The notes beneath the pieces are model-generated. The model did not search any database, was not told the origin of the DNA, and saw nothing but the letters and a program-made list of their open reading frames with translations. From Davidsoniella eucalypti (Eukaryota > Ascomycota > Sordariomycetes > Microascales > Ceratocystidaceae), in assembly GCA_004009845.1 (NCBI GenBank), contig RMBW01000010.1, positions 413,868 through 477,867 on the forward strand: DNA of 64,000 nt. The letters are read 5' to 3'. Shown in pieces: positions 38,601-51,541 of this stretch (positions are counted from its first letter, which is position 1; each line of letters starts with the position of its first letter). The position numbers and the translations under genes are program-made.

Positions 38601-39891
38601 GCCTTCGAGGCACGTCTAGAAACATAGCGTCTACTATTTCTTTTCTTTAGTGGTTTGCCTCCGAGAAGAAAAAACCCACGGTGATGCCGTTGGATCACAC
38701 CAGGTTTTGGCTATGATCTTTTGACCATTGCACTAGTCTGAAATCTCATCGGTGAAAAGTTCCACCTCGTAAGGCCTCAGATGTTCTTCTCCAAGCTTCG
38801 CCTGTGTTCACGACTGTATAGCGAGCGTGTTTTACAAAGTGTGACCCATATATTGAGGCACAGAAAGCTTGGCTTGTTGCCGGTACAGAAGATCACATCT
38901 TCATACGCAAAACGCCCCCCTCCCCCAAAAAAAAGAGAGAACTCGGAAGATACTTTGGTAAGCTGATCATACAAGATCTGCTCTTTGGCCTCGTGATATC
39001 CGACGTCCTTGGGAATATCCGGGCACCAAAGCACACATGAGAGTACACTTCTCTACAGGTGAGAAAAGTTGCTGACCATGAGCCTGCTCAATAATACATT
39101 ACCGAACTAGGTATAGTCTATATGTATGCTTATTCACCAATAAAGGGATAAGAAAACGAGGAATATGAAATCAAAAGACTATCTGTACATGGCCAAATTC
39201 GCCATAGACTGCGGCGTGTTTCGCCTCTCTTACTGGACAGACAGATCAAAGTCTTTGGCGATTGCATTGTCTCTGGCCATCTGCAAGATATGGAAGGCTC
39301 GCCCTCTTTCATAATTCTCGACATTTCTTTCGGTTGCAGATGTGGAACATTGTCGCACTCGATACAATAAACAATACACTACTAGAGACAAAGTAGGCAC
39401 AAGAAAAAAGTAAACAAGCTACAAAAAACATAACAGCGTTTTTGCTTTGAAGTACTTTGAAAAAACATGACGTATATCTATTTCAGGAAGCAAACTAAGG
39501 CATCATATCCTATACTAGGTTAGGGTTATGAGGGTTTATGTCGATGGAGTAGCTTTGTGGACATGAGGGCAATATTTTATAATACATGTATGTACTAGAT
39601 CGTAGATACACCAATACAACATAGAGACGAATATGAAAAGTCACAAAACGCATGGTATATAACTTTATTGAGATTGCTTTCTTACACCGAACTGCTTGCC
39701 CTCCAGTCTACCCATACTGTACGTGAAGATCGTGACTGTGAATCCAAACGAAACATCAAACCATTAATAATACCAATACACCTAAGCCCGGATCTTGATA
39801 TAGACAACAGCGCGACTTGCTGTAGAATGCGGGCAATACATAAGGAAAGTTCGGTGAATGAAGGATTGTTGTACGCGCTGAAGAATAGCCT
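32668..39891. other. Gene-free region of 7.2 kb
   Basis: This lies between the amidase start (-) and the 3' end of the seven-helix protein gene (-). A purine-rich stretch runs from about 33150 to 33900 on the + strand, probably amidase upstream sequence or an AG-rich relic. A G9 run occurs near 36150. Short open frames exist but none has a start context, splice pattern or recognisable motif. No tRNA, SINE or LINE was seen. Confidence 0.5.
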
Positions 39892-41370
39892 TTAGCCCAC
39901 CTGGGAACCTTTATGGAACTGCCGCATACCATAATCTTGCATAACGGGAGCGCCTCGCTCTTCATCGATTCCGAAGTCGACTTTGACCAAGATAGCATCT
40001 GACCCTGGCCGCATATTATCGTCGGTATTCGAACTGTTGGTCGAAGAGATCGACTCCTTCTTGGCCGTCGTGATAGTAGTTGCGCCGTGGCCCATGCCCA
40101 TGCCCATAGCGTGATGACCGACGCCGGGACTAGTAGGGCTACCGCCCCCACTACCGCCGCTTCCGGTCGATTCCAGCTCGAATTCGTGGTCACGGCGGCC
40201 CCGGTATTGCGACTCCTTGAGGTTCTCGGTGCTAGAGAGATGCTGGGAGTGGTGCTGGAAGCGGCTACGCGCGGAGCCGTAAGACACCTTGGAAGTGTCC
40301 TTGAGCTTGCCAAACATCAAGTCAAAGACCGGCTTGATTCCGGGCACGGAGAGAGCGAGTAGTGTGGCGCCGATTTCGGAAACTTCAATGGCCAGCATAG
40401 GGTTGTATGACCATGACATATCGGCCTCCCACTGGCCCTTGATGACAAAGACTAGGCGGGTTATGGATATGATGATGACACTATAGCACAACGAAGAGAA
40501 AAGAACGGTTAGAATTCACACCATGCAAGTCTAGAAACACGGACAACACGGTTTACTTACAGAACGCCGGGCAACAGGATGCATGTTAGCTGAATCTTAC
40601 GCCGCGGGGTCATATCCAGCGAACGCAGCATCGCAATCGGAATCCCAAAGATCAAAAAGTCGCATAGCAGAGATGTCGCCGAGTTAACGCTATAAACCAG
40701 GCCCCATTCCAAGCAGGTGTACTTCTCGGCCTCGGGCTGCCATGAGTATGGCCAAAGACCGGTGACAGGCAGACAGTGGAAGATGATGAGGAATATCTGC
40801 GGCAGAAAGCCCGCCACAATGATGCCGCCAACGACAAAGATGGCCATGCGAAAGATATTGTGCATCTTACACAAGCGATAATAGAAGGCAAGGCCGGACA
40901 GTCGGCCAATCAGCAGTGACGACGTATAAATCAGGTGGGCGGCAAAGTCAACGACCTCGCTGGCCTCGATGGTCGATTCAGTCATAACGTATTCGACATA
41001 TTCAAAGTGACGGCCGGATCCCATTCTTATGAGAATAACGCACAGCACAATGAAGGCTATCAAGGTAATCTACATGGTAATGTTAGCGGTTCCCCATAGA
41101 AACAAGAAGCCGGAAAGGGAAAGCGGAGTGACTAGGCTAGAAAGGGAAACTAACAACTCCAAGGACCGCTAGGCCGTCGTCGATGCCTACATGCTTGACG
41201 ATAAATATCCGCGAGAACAGCCGTACAGCTACGCCGATAGTCGCTAGGCTGCCTACCAGAATGATGGCGGCTATGGACTGGTCGTCAGTGCTGGCATAGA
41301 GTTTTCTGACATCGACGCTGCCAGGGACGCGGCCGGCAGCAATGGCCACAGCAATAGCCTTGCTACTCAT
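39892..41370 (-). CDS. Seven-helix membrane protein, fungal rhodopsin/Pth11-like
   Basis: Three exons on the - strand: 41370-41155, 41069-40561 and 40480-39892, giving 437 residues. Seven hydrophobic segments lie at about 33-55, 62-90, 105-130, 137-170, 180-205, 217-240 and 255-285. Family hallmarks are GIDDGLAVLGV before helix 2, a GSGRH turn after it, an extracellular loop with Cys, Trp and Glu (TCLEWGLVYSV), and GATLLALSVPGIKPVFDLMF in helix 7. This is the integral membrane 'rhodopsin domain' family that includes Pth11-type receptors. There is no CFEM domain at the N-terminus. The cytoplasmic tail from about 290 is Ser/Gly-rich and disordered. It probably acts at the plasma membrane as a sensor; the ligand is unknown. 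The first donor could also be three bases earlier (41157). Confidence 0.85.
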
Positions 41371-44300
41371 CAGGGCGCAGGCTAGGTGTTATGTGTGGTA
41401 TATGGAACGAGAAAGATAACCGAGAGGCACAGACACAGCGTGCTGCGCTTCTTTGTTGTCGTTGTCTGGAAAAGCAAACGATATCAAATGATCAAAGTCA
41501 GGCTCCCACTATTGTCGAGACGAGGGAAAGCTCTCTCGTCGACTAGAGGGGAGGCGGTAGTTGGGTTGAGTGGCAGTCTGTTGTTCTCTGTGTATGGCGA
41601 GGAAGAGAAAAAGGCCAAAAGAATAGAGGGAAGAAAAAGAAATAGGATCTCGTCAAGTCAGATACAAGAGAGACGCGGATACTTAAAAGCAGAAGCACGC
41701 AAACGGAAGGCTACAGCAGCAGGTCAACGCAGTGTAGCACTGCAAGTTTTCGAAGCAAGTGCTAGGCTCTAGTGCCAGAGGAACGCTGGCAGAGACAACT
41801 ATGGCAACACACGGCTTGATATATACAAAGAAGCAGCGCAGCAGACGGTCAGTCAGAGACACGTTTTGAGATAGATTAAGTAACGCGAGAGTTAGATGTC
41901 GAGACACTGGACCGAGGAGTAGAGGCGAGTGGACAGGATGTATGATGGGTTGTTTGTGCTGTATAGAGGACACACGAGAAGAAAGAAAAGAGTAATATGA
42001 TGATACGTGATGGGGTGTTAGCACGAGCGACAGAGGAACTGGACGAGATCTGGTCGGCGGGATGGCATGCAGTCAAATAGTCCTATCAAGAACACGGCAT
42101 ATGTCCGTTTGGGTGTCAGATAATATAGGGTAGCCTGGGCAGGATGTTATTTCCGTTGTCGTATATCATAGTAAGCAGGTACTTGTGAGTTCGACGAAGC
42201 TGGCAAGTTAGCCGCCAATATCAAGACGGGCTAAACAGACAGAAAAAACTAAAAGACAACAAATGAGACAACGCAAGTGGGAAAAAAGGAAAGATAGACC
42301 TGCTAGAAATCAGCTGCAGAAAACTAGGGAAAGCTACTCGTTTCTCGCTGTACACAAACTGACGGCTATAAGATTAGCCAGCCCCAACGCTGGGCCAAGC
42401 TTTTGCCTGTGGTTTGACTGTTGCTTAGCAAAATAAAAATAAAAAAGTAGTAGAAGACGAAAAAGCCTCGTTTTCTGCAGGAAGCCAAGATGCTGTGTGA
42501 TGTTGGCTTGCTATAGCCAATTATTTGCTGCGGTTATTCGTTGTTGGCGTTTGCTGTTAAGCAGCTTCGATCAGCCCGGTCTTTTTGTCACCAAGATTCT
42601 TCCTACTGCCCTAAGCGGAATAATTCTCACAAGAGTCACTTTGATCTTGAAAAGCACTAGAAATACTGTCGATCTGTTTTTCACGCGGAAAAGCGAAAGA
42701 AATACTTGGGATCTCTCCATATCAAGGGCATATATGAGCGTGTAAGTGGGCTATCTGGCTTGGTGTAATGTTCCAGGCACTCGACGTCGCTGATTTGCCT
42801 CTAGATACGAGTTACAGCTTCTTCTGTCAACTCCCGCAGCAATCTTGGACTGTCTATCTGTGTATTTTTGACCAAGGGCCTCGTTACGAGTACAGTAGCC
42901 ACCAGAATGCGGGAACCAACATAGAGACCTCGCTAATAGTACAGGCACAATACGGCAAAGTGCGCCCAAAGTAACCAGCGACAAGATTGCGTTATTTTTT
43001 ATAAATAAAGTAATTATGTTGACAAAGGAAACTGTACAGCGTTGAAGAATAAAGACCGTGGTGTCAGATATAACAGAGTCGGCTTAATGTAGCTTATGAT
43101 CGACAGCCGTAGATGTCGAGATATTGATCTTGCTTCCATCTTGAAGTACTCGCTAGCTAGCCGACTTGAATGTGTCTTTTTCTTCCATCACTTCGTCTCC
43201 CTGTCTCCCTTAGGAAGTCTCCCTTGCGCGGCCATGTCCCTCACTTCACATGATGAGTTTATTGTAATTCTTGCTTATTCGCTACAGAGCCTTTTGGTCC
43301 TTTTTTCGACTGCTACACCCTGTCGCTAAGCTATCCAATGACTAAGGAGGAAGTGAGAAGATAAAAAAGAGCATCTTTGAGTGTCTTTGGCGCCCTGGTA
43401 TAGATAGCCGTGATCTCATCTCCGCTTCATCAACGAGCTTAACTTGAAGCAGATAAACAAAAGCTCGCTTTACCGTATAGAGCCTTAACTCTCGAGAGTT
43501 TCTTTTCCCCTCAAACTAACAATGTGATTTTTGGGTTTAGGCCGTCGTTTGGCCATGTCGTGGTTTAAACGGGCGTATGATATTACAAAATGTACTCACA
43601 TCTCTATTGACATCCCTTCGACTCACTGGCTTTCTTTTCTCTTCCATTCCCTGTACTCAGTCATATCTGACATCTTTCAACCTGGACTTGATATCCATTC
43701 ATGCTGTGAACATTCCAATCCAACCGGATAAGGATCCTGTAAAACGGGCAGAGAGGAGTTCCCGAGTCTTTTGGGTCGTAGGTGACAGACTCGTCATCGG
43801 CCAAACTGAAAGGGAAATAAAACGTTAGAATCGAGGCAAAGAAAGCCGCCGGCAAAACAAAAAGTGAAGCTTTATTGCCGACTTGGGCACATTTGAAAGC
43901 ACGGCTACTCTGTAGGAAACCTGTCCTGTTTCGAGTCCAGCTTACACGTTTGCCAGCCTGCATAACTATCGTGCTCGCCAATGAATATCTGCTTACGATT
44001 ATATGCACAGCCGTTTGCTAATAACCTAGCCAATCTTAAGCGCCAGCAGGATAGCAAAATAATAAAAGAGGTGGAGATGAGGCTACGATTAGACTGCCGT
44101 GAATGGTGGACAAAAGTGTACATTGGCCAGATACGTATACAGTGGCGTCACCATATACGCACCGTATACTAATATGTAGCTACTGCTCTATGAAAGTGGA
44201 GATCATGGCGTTGCTTGTTTCTATCTTGCCTGTACCTTAAGTACATACATAAATGCATGTATAACTGAGAGGCAGCCTTTCAGTAGTCATGTAGTGAGCA

Positions 44301-45851
44301 TATGCAAGCTATAATAGAAACATGTTGGTATTTGCATTTGTCGATGCAAGGGAGCACAATTCCATCCGTCACATAAGCCAGCGACCTGATCGTCGCTCGG
44401 TACTTTAATGCTATATATATCATCCACTTGTATGAACATACTTCCACATAACGCGTAGGTACATATGTAATCACACGAAGGATGCAAATCATGACAATCT
44501 CACGGTACCGCACTGCTCCGTAGCCGCCTTTATTGAGGTCTTTCTTTTTTCCTTTCTCATTATATGGCTTCATGGTTAGAGCCAACATGGTATCTACATT
44601 ACCGAACAAACATAGATAGCGGCTCGTTTTCCGTTGTTCCGACGCCTCATCAACATGCCTTAGTTTCGAAGGGCTGGCTGGAAACTTAGTCGGCTACATA
44701 ATTAGAAATTGAAAAAAAGGGAAGATAACTTGGCGAGGTCAGAAACTATATTACTATGGCTGGCTTTTCGACGGGCTTAGACTTAAATATGACCAAGATC
44801 GAGTATTTATTTATTCCAACGTCGATTAGAGTAGATTTTGCCGGTTTGTTATCTTGAATAACATCGGTATTATATATGGCAGTAATTTGGTACTGTGAAA
44901 CATGTTCATAGCTCATTATCGGTGCCGTATATGCATATTATTTTCGGGACTGAGTCTCACGAACATGGCACGTTTCCAGCAATACTTACTTCGGATTCTT
45001 TTTTACTGAAGGTCAAGTATGTATATCAACTCGCCTTGATGAACCCAAATGTCCAAAGACAATGGCCAGAAAGAAGAGCATCGTAAGAAACTTCTCATCA
45101 CATTTGCTCATGAAGCATAGATAGAAGACTGGTACTTTTTTTATATTAGTTTCCATAAGACCCGAAGATATTTTCTTTTGTATTTGTACTTCCAAATAAT
45201 CTTACGCTTATGCAATGTCTCCAACCGCCATTTTGACTTCTAGGGCCAATCTCCACATCCCTTTTTTCTACAAGCCCGAGCCCTAAGCTCACGCCATCAT
45301 TCCGTTGTCTCTCTTGCTATTTTGCGTTATGAAGTTGCCAATGCTGCCAGCTTATGCCTCATGCTCCTGATATTCCTAAAGTTGCCGCAACAGCATGAAT
45401 CAAGGTCTAACTTTTACTTATCTTGTACCTCCCTATCCTATCTTGTTCCTTCTTATAGGACTTCGAGCTTGTCATGTCCTTGTATTAGCTATAAGGTTCC
45501 CGTGACAAGAATTGCTTCCCTTTTTGGGGAGAGAGCTCTGTGTTCTCGCACAAGCAGGAACACAGATGAACAAGAAAACAGTTATACACACTCATATTGG
45601 CTACAGTTTCCTACTTTCTGATCTAGTGTGATTATTGAGACAAGACATCGAACCAGAGTACAAGAGTAGTCGTTTTGACTGCTAAAATTGGGTGTTCTCT
45701 CGGGACAATTTTATGTCGTGCCTTCGTATCTCAACTCTGGCTCTAACAGTATTTATTGTGTGTTCCCATCTTTCAGCTTCATCCACATCGTGGCTACAAT
45801 ATATGTACAGGTTGCCATCGATATTCTAGTGCTATCAATATACATATATGT
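41371..45851. other. Gene-free region of 4.5 kb
   Basis: This is the upstream region of the membrane protein gene (-). The first 700 bases are A/G-rich on the + strand (C/T-rich leader on the coding strand). Farther right are AT-rich sequences and short open frames without support. A 68-codon frame at 42768-42974 reads somewhat protein-like but has no context. No RNA gene was recognised. Confidence 0.5.
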
Positions 45852-45863
45852 GTGTATATATCT
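45852..45863. repeat. Target-site duplication, left, of SINE copy 1
   Basis: GTGTATATATCT here matches 46355-46366 exactly and flanks the SINE. The last T merges with the poly(T) tract. Confidence 0.85.
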
Positions 45864-46354
45864 TTTTTTTTTTTTTTTTTTTTTGATTCATTTTTATTAA
45901 GGTGGAAATGGAGCTCTTGATAGCTATGTAGCACCTCGGTATCCTAAGATACACAGCCCTGAACTAATACTAGTATACAATGTAAGGTGAATGACAGCCT
46001 ACTTCTCAACAGTGACAGGCCACTGAGATACAGAACATTTGTTATGGTTTCGTTATATGCTATTCCTGCGCATTTCAACTTCTAATCCTTTCCGGGAAAA
46101 ACCACCTCATCGGGAACCTGCCTCAAAACCTCGAGCATTTTGTAGCCCCTTGTACTATAAACCCTCTTAGAACAGTATGGTTACTACCTGGCATCTACCT
46201 TCTGCAGAACTTCGTGAGTGGAGGGGCTGCCAAACCCTCAGACACACTACCATAAGCATAGGGTAGACTTCAGTAGTAGTTTTGCCCCAGCTGGATTCGA
46301 ACCAACTATCTCTTGCGAGATCGACCAGGCGTATAACCACTACGCCATGGGGAC
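45864..46354 (-). mobile_element. tRNA-derived SINE, copy 1
   Basis: A 491-bp element read on the - strand. The head (46354 down to about 46285) looks like a tRNA gene: GTCCCCA at the 5' end with a near-complementary TGGGGC after the B box, an A box in TGGCGTAGTGGTT and a perfect B box GGTTCGAATCC. The anticodon arm is collapsed to a four-base loop, so it is not a working tRNA. A body of about 400 bp follows, ending in an A tail seen as T21 at 45864-45884 on the + strand. Perfect 12-bp target-site duplications flank it, as expected for LINE-driven retroposition. A second copy lies at 52776-53177. It needs an outside reverse transcriptase; the poly(A) tail differs from the CAA-type tail of the LINE in this window, so that LINE is not an obvious partner. 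Confidence 0.88.
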
Positions 46355-46366
46355 GTGTATATATCT
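46355..46366. repeat. Target-site duplication, right, of SINE copy 1
   Basis: GTGTATATATCT, identical to 45852-45863. It begins directly after the first base of the tRNA-like head. Confidence 0.85.
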
Positions 46367-47137
46367 ATCAGGCTGCAATCTTTACACAATAATTGATATA
46401 ATCTCTCATATGGATCCGAAAAGCCAGTGCGTATTGTAAACGAATAATATGCTTTCCTAGCAGTTTGAGTCTGGGACATAAACGCCACCTTAGGCTTATG
46501 GATGGTCACCTACGATTGTCCATGGTTTCACAGAGCTTGAGCACGCAGATAAGAGAACCCTTGTTCCATTCCGTAGCGCCAATATTATTGTTTCTGGATC
46601 TAGCGATTTACTATTCCCATGCTCCTCTACGTGTATTTTGCCACGTCATGTCTGTCAAGAGTTGAACGTCTTGTTTCTTCTCCTAGACATTTTGTCCTCG
46701 CAGTCATTATATTTGGTCCTCGTGCTGTTAGAAACGGATTAACGACAATAGGAACCGTATAATAATCCTTTATAAAAGCTAGTGGATACTATATGGTGTC
46801 AAGTTTGCGTAAAAGAATAAATCATAAAACAGTACCTAGACTAACTGCGTTTGTCTTGATCAAAATTTTACTTGTGACGGAGCTTGGAACCTTGGTCAAC
46901 ACAAACTCCGGTGATACTATCAATATACATAGGGTTAGCAGGGTTAGTAGCCACATAAGCGGGGTGCGCCACATATCATTTCCAAGTTTTGACTCTTAAT
47001 ATCACCAGGTGTGGCGCTATATGTTTACAATGAAGGAATGCTTGCTTGGGTAAATGCGGCATAGACATTTGATCTTTCTTCCAAGCTTCAATATACTCTA
47101 AAATCCGACCATTATCAAAATCTACTAACCTGCTATC
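46367..47137. other. Upstream region of uroporphyrinogen decarboxylase
   Basis: No gene seen. The last few hundred bases should hold the hem12 promoter. Two GGGTTAG units near 46930-46945 are too few to be telomeric sequence. Confidence 0.5.
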
Positions 47138-48600
47138 ATGGATGCCGAGTTCGCCCCCCTTAAGAATGATTTGCTGCTGCGGGCGGCTAGAGGTTAGTAT
47201 CAAGGCCATATTCGTATCATGTTGTATGAGTTTGTGCTAACAATATATATCAATTATAGGTGAGAAGGTCGAACGCCCGCCCATGTGGGTGATGAGACAA
47301 GGTAAGCATCAAGCTTCCATGCTATCAAACTATGCACATCCCAAATATATCCTGCATGACTCTGACTCGTCTACACAGCTGGCCGTTATCTGCCAGAGTA
47401 CCATGAAGCCAAGGGTACCCGTGATTTCTTCGAGTGCTGCCGGGATCCGGAGGTGGCCTCGACCATTACTCTGCAGCCGATTGAGCGGTATGCTGGCCTC
47501 ATTGACGCCGCCATTATCTTTAGTGACATTCTTGTGATTCCCCAGGCCATGGGCATGACGGTAGAGATGGTCGACAAGAAGGGCCCGCACTTCCCGCAAC
47601 CACTGCGCACGCCTGACGATGGTCAGTTCGAGAAGGTGCTGCACGGTGAAGTCGATGTGACCAAGGAGTTAGACTATGTCTACAAGGCTATCACCTTGAC
47701 TCGCAAGAAGCTCGATGGCCGCGTGCCCTTGATTGGCTTCTGTGGTGCCCCGTGGACACTGTTCTGCTACATGGTAGAGGGTGGTGGCACTAAGCTGTTC
47801 ATGGAGAGCAAGAAGTGGATCTACAGATACCCCGAGCAGAGCAAGGCTATGCTGCAGCGCATCTCGGAGATCTGTGTTGAATACTTGGCTCTACAGGTCA
47901 AGGCTGGCGCTCAGGTACGTTGATATCACTTTTCGAATGTTGCCCATAACGCATATCCAAGCCAGATACATGCCGACTTGAGCGTGTTCTGGGCATCAGC
48001 TTCGGAGATATCTTATACATGATGTCTCTCATTCAGCAACGCCATACAATTCGCTAACATTTTTAATATCCTCAGCTCGTCATGGTTTTCGATTCTTGGG
48101 CTGGTGAGCTCTCGCCTGCTGCCTTCAAGGAATTCTCTGAGCCCTTCCTGGGCTATATCTCCAAGCACCTGCCTCCCCGCCTTGCTGAGCTGGGTCTCCC
48201 TCAGGTGCCCATGACCGTGTTCCCCAAGGGAGCTTGGTTTGCCCTGGACGATGTGTGCAACCTGGGTTACAACGTGGTTGGCCTGGACTGGCTGATGGAT
48301 CCCGAAGAGGCAGTGCGCATCCGTGGTGATCGGAAGATTACCTTCCAGGGCAACGCCGACCCCGGTGTCCTGTACGGAACTAAAGAGGCTATTACCACTG
48401 CCGTTAAGAAGACCGTCGATGGTTTTTGGAAGGATAAGCAAGGCTGGATCGCCAACTTGGGCCACGGTAAGCATTTAACTAAATACTAAGAAGTTGACAT
48501 AGGCTAACTATCTTCGTTCTTTATAGGCATCACCCCTGGTGTCAAGCCCGAGGACCTCAAGTTCTTCTTTGAAGAGATTCACAGACTAACTAAGGCGTAG
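47138..48600 (+). CDS. hem12: Uroporphyrinogen decarboxylase
   Basis: Five exons: 47138-47192, 47260-47301, 47379-47914, 48076-48466 and 48527-48600. They join in frame to 365 residues, the normal family length (about 360-367). It decarboxylates the four acetate side chains of uroporphyrinogen III to give coproporphyrinogen III in cytosolic haem synthesis. Signature 1 is RPPMWVMRQAGRYLPEY at residues 24-40, with the substrate-binding Arg and Tyr. The FSDILVIPQAMG segment carries the catalytic Asp. GFCGAPWTLFCYMVEGGG is signature 2. FDSWAGELSP, GNADPGVLYG and NLGHGITPGVKPE follow, the last with the conserved active-site His. Donors are GTTAGT, GTAAGC, GTACGT and GTAAGC; GCTAAC branch sites are visible in introns 1 and 4. 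The gene looks intact and housekeeping. Confidence 0.97.
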
Positions 48601-49619
48601 GATGATGCGCCCCTGATGTATTACGATATCCATTTAAGTTACAGCGTCTGATAAGCTCTTATGCTTCAATCAAAAGGAGAATGCTTTGTAGTCGCGCTGA
48701 CTATAAAATGAACATATTGAACAGAGAGCAGGGTAGAATGTCGGCTTTATTCGACGGAGCCTTTATTGTACTATTAGTGTCGATACAATTACTTTACGAA
48801 ACCCAGATAGATAAATCGGATAACTACGAAGGGCTTAAAAAAAGCGCCCCTCATCCATATGTTGGCTTGATTACAGAACGGTTGAATTATTGAGGTTCGG
48901 AATGTGATGCTCGGATAGTTGCTCAAGTGACACGGAATCATCACGTTATGGCGAATCGAGGCCCCCTTGACGTGATTTTTCATGTGTCATGGAACAGTGC
49001 CGACTCTTTCAATATCACAACTGGACTAAACAATCTGTGATGAAATTCCATAATCTTTAGGCCTGGTCACGCGGACGTTGAAATATTTAGAACACATATG
49101 TGTGAGGTAGAAATATGATATGCAATAGCTTTACTATAATTCGTAATGATAAAAAAAACAAAGACTGTTTTGTGTTTGACAGTTCCCTGGGCATTATAAA
49201 GCCTTTTAACCCATCTGGTTGATTGTGTCCCAATATACAAAGTTCAATATTTTGTGGTATAAATTTCCAACACCACCAACACCGAAAACGAGAAGAAACG
49301 ATAAAAAAGACAAGGAATGAAAAGACAGAAGAACGTTGAACCATTGAGACTAAATCAAAGTCGATGAAAAGATAAAAGAAAAAGAAAGAAATGTTTAGGA
49401 AACGCCAGTGATGTATGAGATGTTGAAAACAAAAGAGTAGATATGTCGTAGTTTGTGGGGTATCATAATGAGGAATCAGAAGAGAAACCCTAGAAACAAA
49501 GCGTGGGCGTCATAGTAGGAGTAGAAAGATGGCAAAAGAAGGACGCGAGATAGTATTGAAAGCAATGAAGAAGCCGAAGAGCGAGTCAAAGGACAAGAAG
49601 ACAAAAGGGTTGTTTTTGT
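48601..49619. other. Convergent intergenic region
   Basis: This contains the 3' ends of hem12 (+) and of the small GRGGAGN protein gene (-). A/T-rich and A/G-rich; no gene seen. Confidence 0.5.
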
Positions 49620-50097
49620 CTACTTGCGGAAGAATGACTTGGCCTTCTCGATGATCTCGGTGCTGCGACGGCGGCTCTCCAAGCTACGGTGCTCCGAGTC
49701 TAAGAAGTAGATGGGGATCTCGGCGCGGTCAAGATCCTCGACAGCGGCGATATTGCCAGCTCCGCCACGGCCAGAGTGCTGGACGCCGGTGACTTGACGG
49801 CGCGGAACTCTGTAAAAGAAAGAAGGCTGTTAGTTTTATGGGACCAATCAATGCTTGAGGATAGATAATCTTGTGTATAAGATGGCGAGAGAGAACTTAC
49901 TCGGCGACGTCTTGGCGTAGGCGGGCCTCGAGGGCATCGGTGTTACGAGCCATGTTGCCGCTGCCACCACGGCCGGTGCTGTAGACGGCAGTCTTGAGGG
50001 TAGGAGTGGCTAGATCGGCGGCAGTGATGACGGGCGACAGGCGCTTGTCGGTCATGTTGCCAGCACCGCCACGACCGCGAGAAGAGTAGACAACCAT
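49620..50097 (-). CDS. Small GRGGAGN-motif protein (DUF3602 family)
   Basis: Two exons on the - strand, 50097-49901 and 49809-49620, separated by a 91-bp intron with a GTAAGT donor and CAG acceptor. They give 128 residues. The motif G-R-G-G-(A/S)-G-N occurs three times, at residues 8-14, 42-48 and 79-85, which is the hallmark of the fungal DUF3602 family. The N-terminus is MVVYSSRGRGGAGN. The rest is charged and probably flexible, ending in a Lys/Phe-rich helix (IEKAKSFFRK). The function is unknown; I see no signal peptide or membrane segment. A CT-rich leader (A/G-rich on the + strand) upstream of the ATG suggests steady expression, as inference. Confidence 0.88.
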
Positions 50098-50967
50098 TGT
50101 TGCGTGGGTATGTGAGTGTTTGATAGGAAGAAGACGTCTAAGTGGTAGAGACAGAGATAGAGAGAGGTCGTTGATAGTTGGTAGACTAATAATAGCTGGT
50201 GGCGAGAGTTGTAAGACTTGGTGATGTGGTGCTTGCAGCAGAGGTTCCTGGAGCGAAGAGACGGAGGGGCTTTCGTCTTAAGTACTTCTTGCTTGTTCGA
50301 GACTCCGGCCCGCGTTATTCTTGCTGCTGTCTCTTTTAGTCTACACAGTCATTGTTGCGCCATGTCCAGCCAGCCTTGTATTGGCTCCTTTCCCAGAGTT
50401 TTCAGAGTCAAACTGTTACGTACTGGCTACGCGGTTGAGATCACAAGATCGATCTAATCCTGGAATGCTCTGGATGGCCGGCCGACATGTTACCTGGCAA
50501 TAAAAACAGCAGCTTTTTTTCTGTCTCTTTTTTTGGTACCTGCAGAAAAGGTACCGTTGCCTCGAGCTGTGTATGGTCAAGTGACTTCTGGGATTTGTCT
50601 TTTTGCGCCATAGTCCACTTTTAGCAAGCCTTTTTTCTTCCTTCTAAAAATCTACTAGAGCAGGCGGCTCTCCAAAAAAAAAATAGGCCTCCTAAAGTAA
50701 AGACTCAGAGGGCCGCAAGAAAAGGGAAAATTTTATTATTTTATTATTTTTAATTTTTATTATAATTATAGTTTATTTTTTTAATTCCGCAGCCAAGCGA
50801 GCTTGTGGACAAAAAAAAACTTTCATGTTTCTGCTTTAGCGGTGTTCCTTCTCCGTTTTCAGCGCCTGAAAGCCGAATTAACTCCCCTGTAATTAAAGCC
50901 TAGCCCCTACCGTATACTATGAAATTATCACGCCTTAGGCGGTAGTCGCCGAAGAAGTTTTTGCTTG
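50098..50967. other. Upstream region of the small GRGGAGN protein gene
   Basis: No gene seen. A very AT-rich stretch lies at 50725-50785. Two GGTACC sites near 50535 and 50550 flank a short imperfect palindrome. Confidence 0.45.
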
Positions 50968-51541
50968 TCACGCTCGCTTGAGTTGATTCATGGCCTGTTC
51001 AAGGCATAGAACGGCTGTAATGACACCGACCCGGGTCGGTCGGTCATGTGCCAGCTCAGAGTTTGAGAGATCGAGCCAAGAGGCTTTGCTCGCAATGACT
51101 CTGTTTCCAGCTAGGTCATGATGTTCAGCAAAGGCTCGAAAAAGAAACCCCAACAGGAGAAAAGAAAACCGCTGTTTTCAATGACTTGTCACCTGAGCTC
51201 AGCATTTGCCAACTTTCTCTTGATTCTCCAAGAGAAATCCGGGGAATCCCCGCTGACTATTGAAGCCGTTGACTAACAGAAACGTAATGGAAATGCTCTG
51301 GGCCAAAGCCCTGCACCACGCGGAAGTTACTTTGTGCTCTTTGCTGATTTTGCTGCAATATTGGAGAGACGCCCCCTAAGTTAATCCTAGCAGCAGCTGG
51401 AAATACGATGTTGGGCTCTTCTATTGGAGCTTTAAGAAAGTTTACGAGACCGACTATTAGCAATTCATTTATCAGTAAATCAAGAATTCCCTGTGCTGTT
51501 TGACTTTTGCCATCTGGAAACCCACTGATCTGGCTCGTCAT
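50968..51541 (-). pseudogene. Possible degraded or unrecognised gene fragment
   Basis: Two protein-like blocks lie on the - strand. The first, 51541-51257, reads 94 residues with GILDLLINELLIVGLVNFLK and an RVVQGFGPEHFHYVS-like segment. The second, 51153-50968, reads 61 residues including RAFAEHHDLAGNRVIASKAS and ends ITAVLCLEQAMNQLKRA before TGA. Both have the composition of real protein, unlike the surrounding frames, but I could not find a clean splice pair in matching phase between them. No start exon is evident upstream, where a TAG lies nine codons before the first Met. It may be a relic or the 3' part of an undetected gene. I do not recognise the family. Confidence 0.3.

Noticed and set aside
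41386..41772. A 128-codon + strand frame next to the membrane protein gene
   Set aside because: It lies in the A/G-rich complement of that gene's promoter and leader, and its composition (Arg/Lys/Val runs) follows from that.
46284..46354. A tRNA gene on the - strand
   Set aside because: The A and B boxes are good, but the anticodon arm is collapsed, the acceptor lacks a base, and the same sequence heads a second element with target-site duplications. It is a SINE head.
46930..46950. Telomere-like GGGTTAG units (also single units near 19940, 36722 and 39520)
   Set aside because: Only one or two units at each place; a telomere or relic array would have many in tandem.
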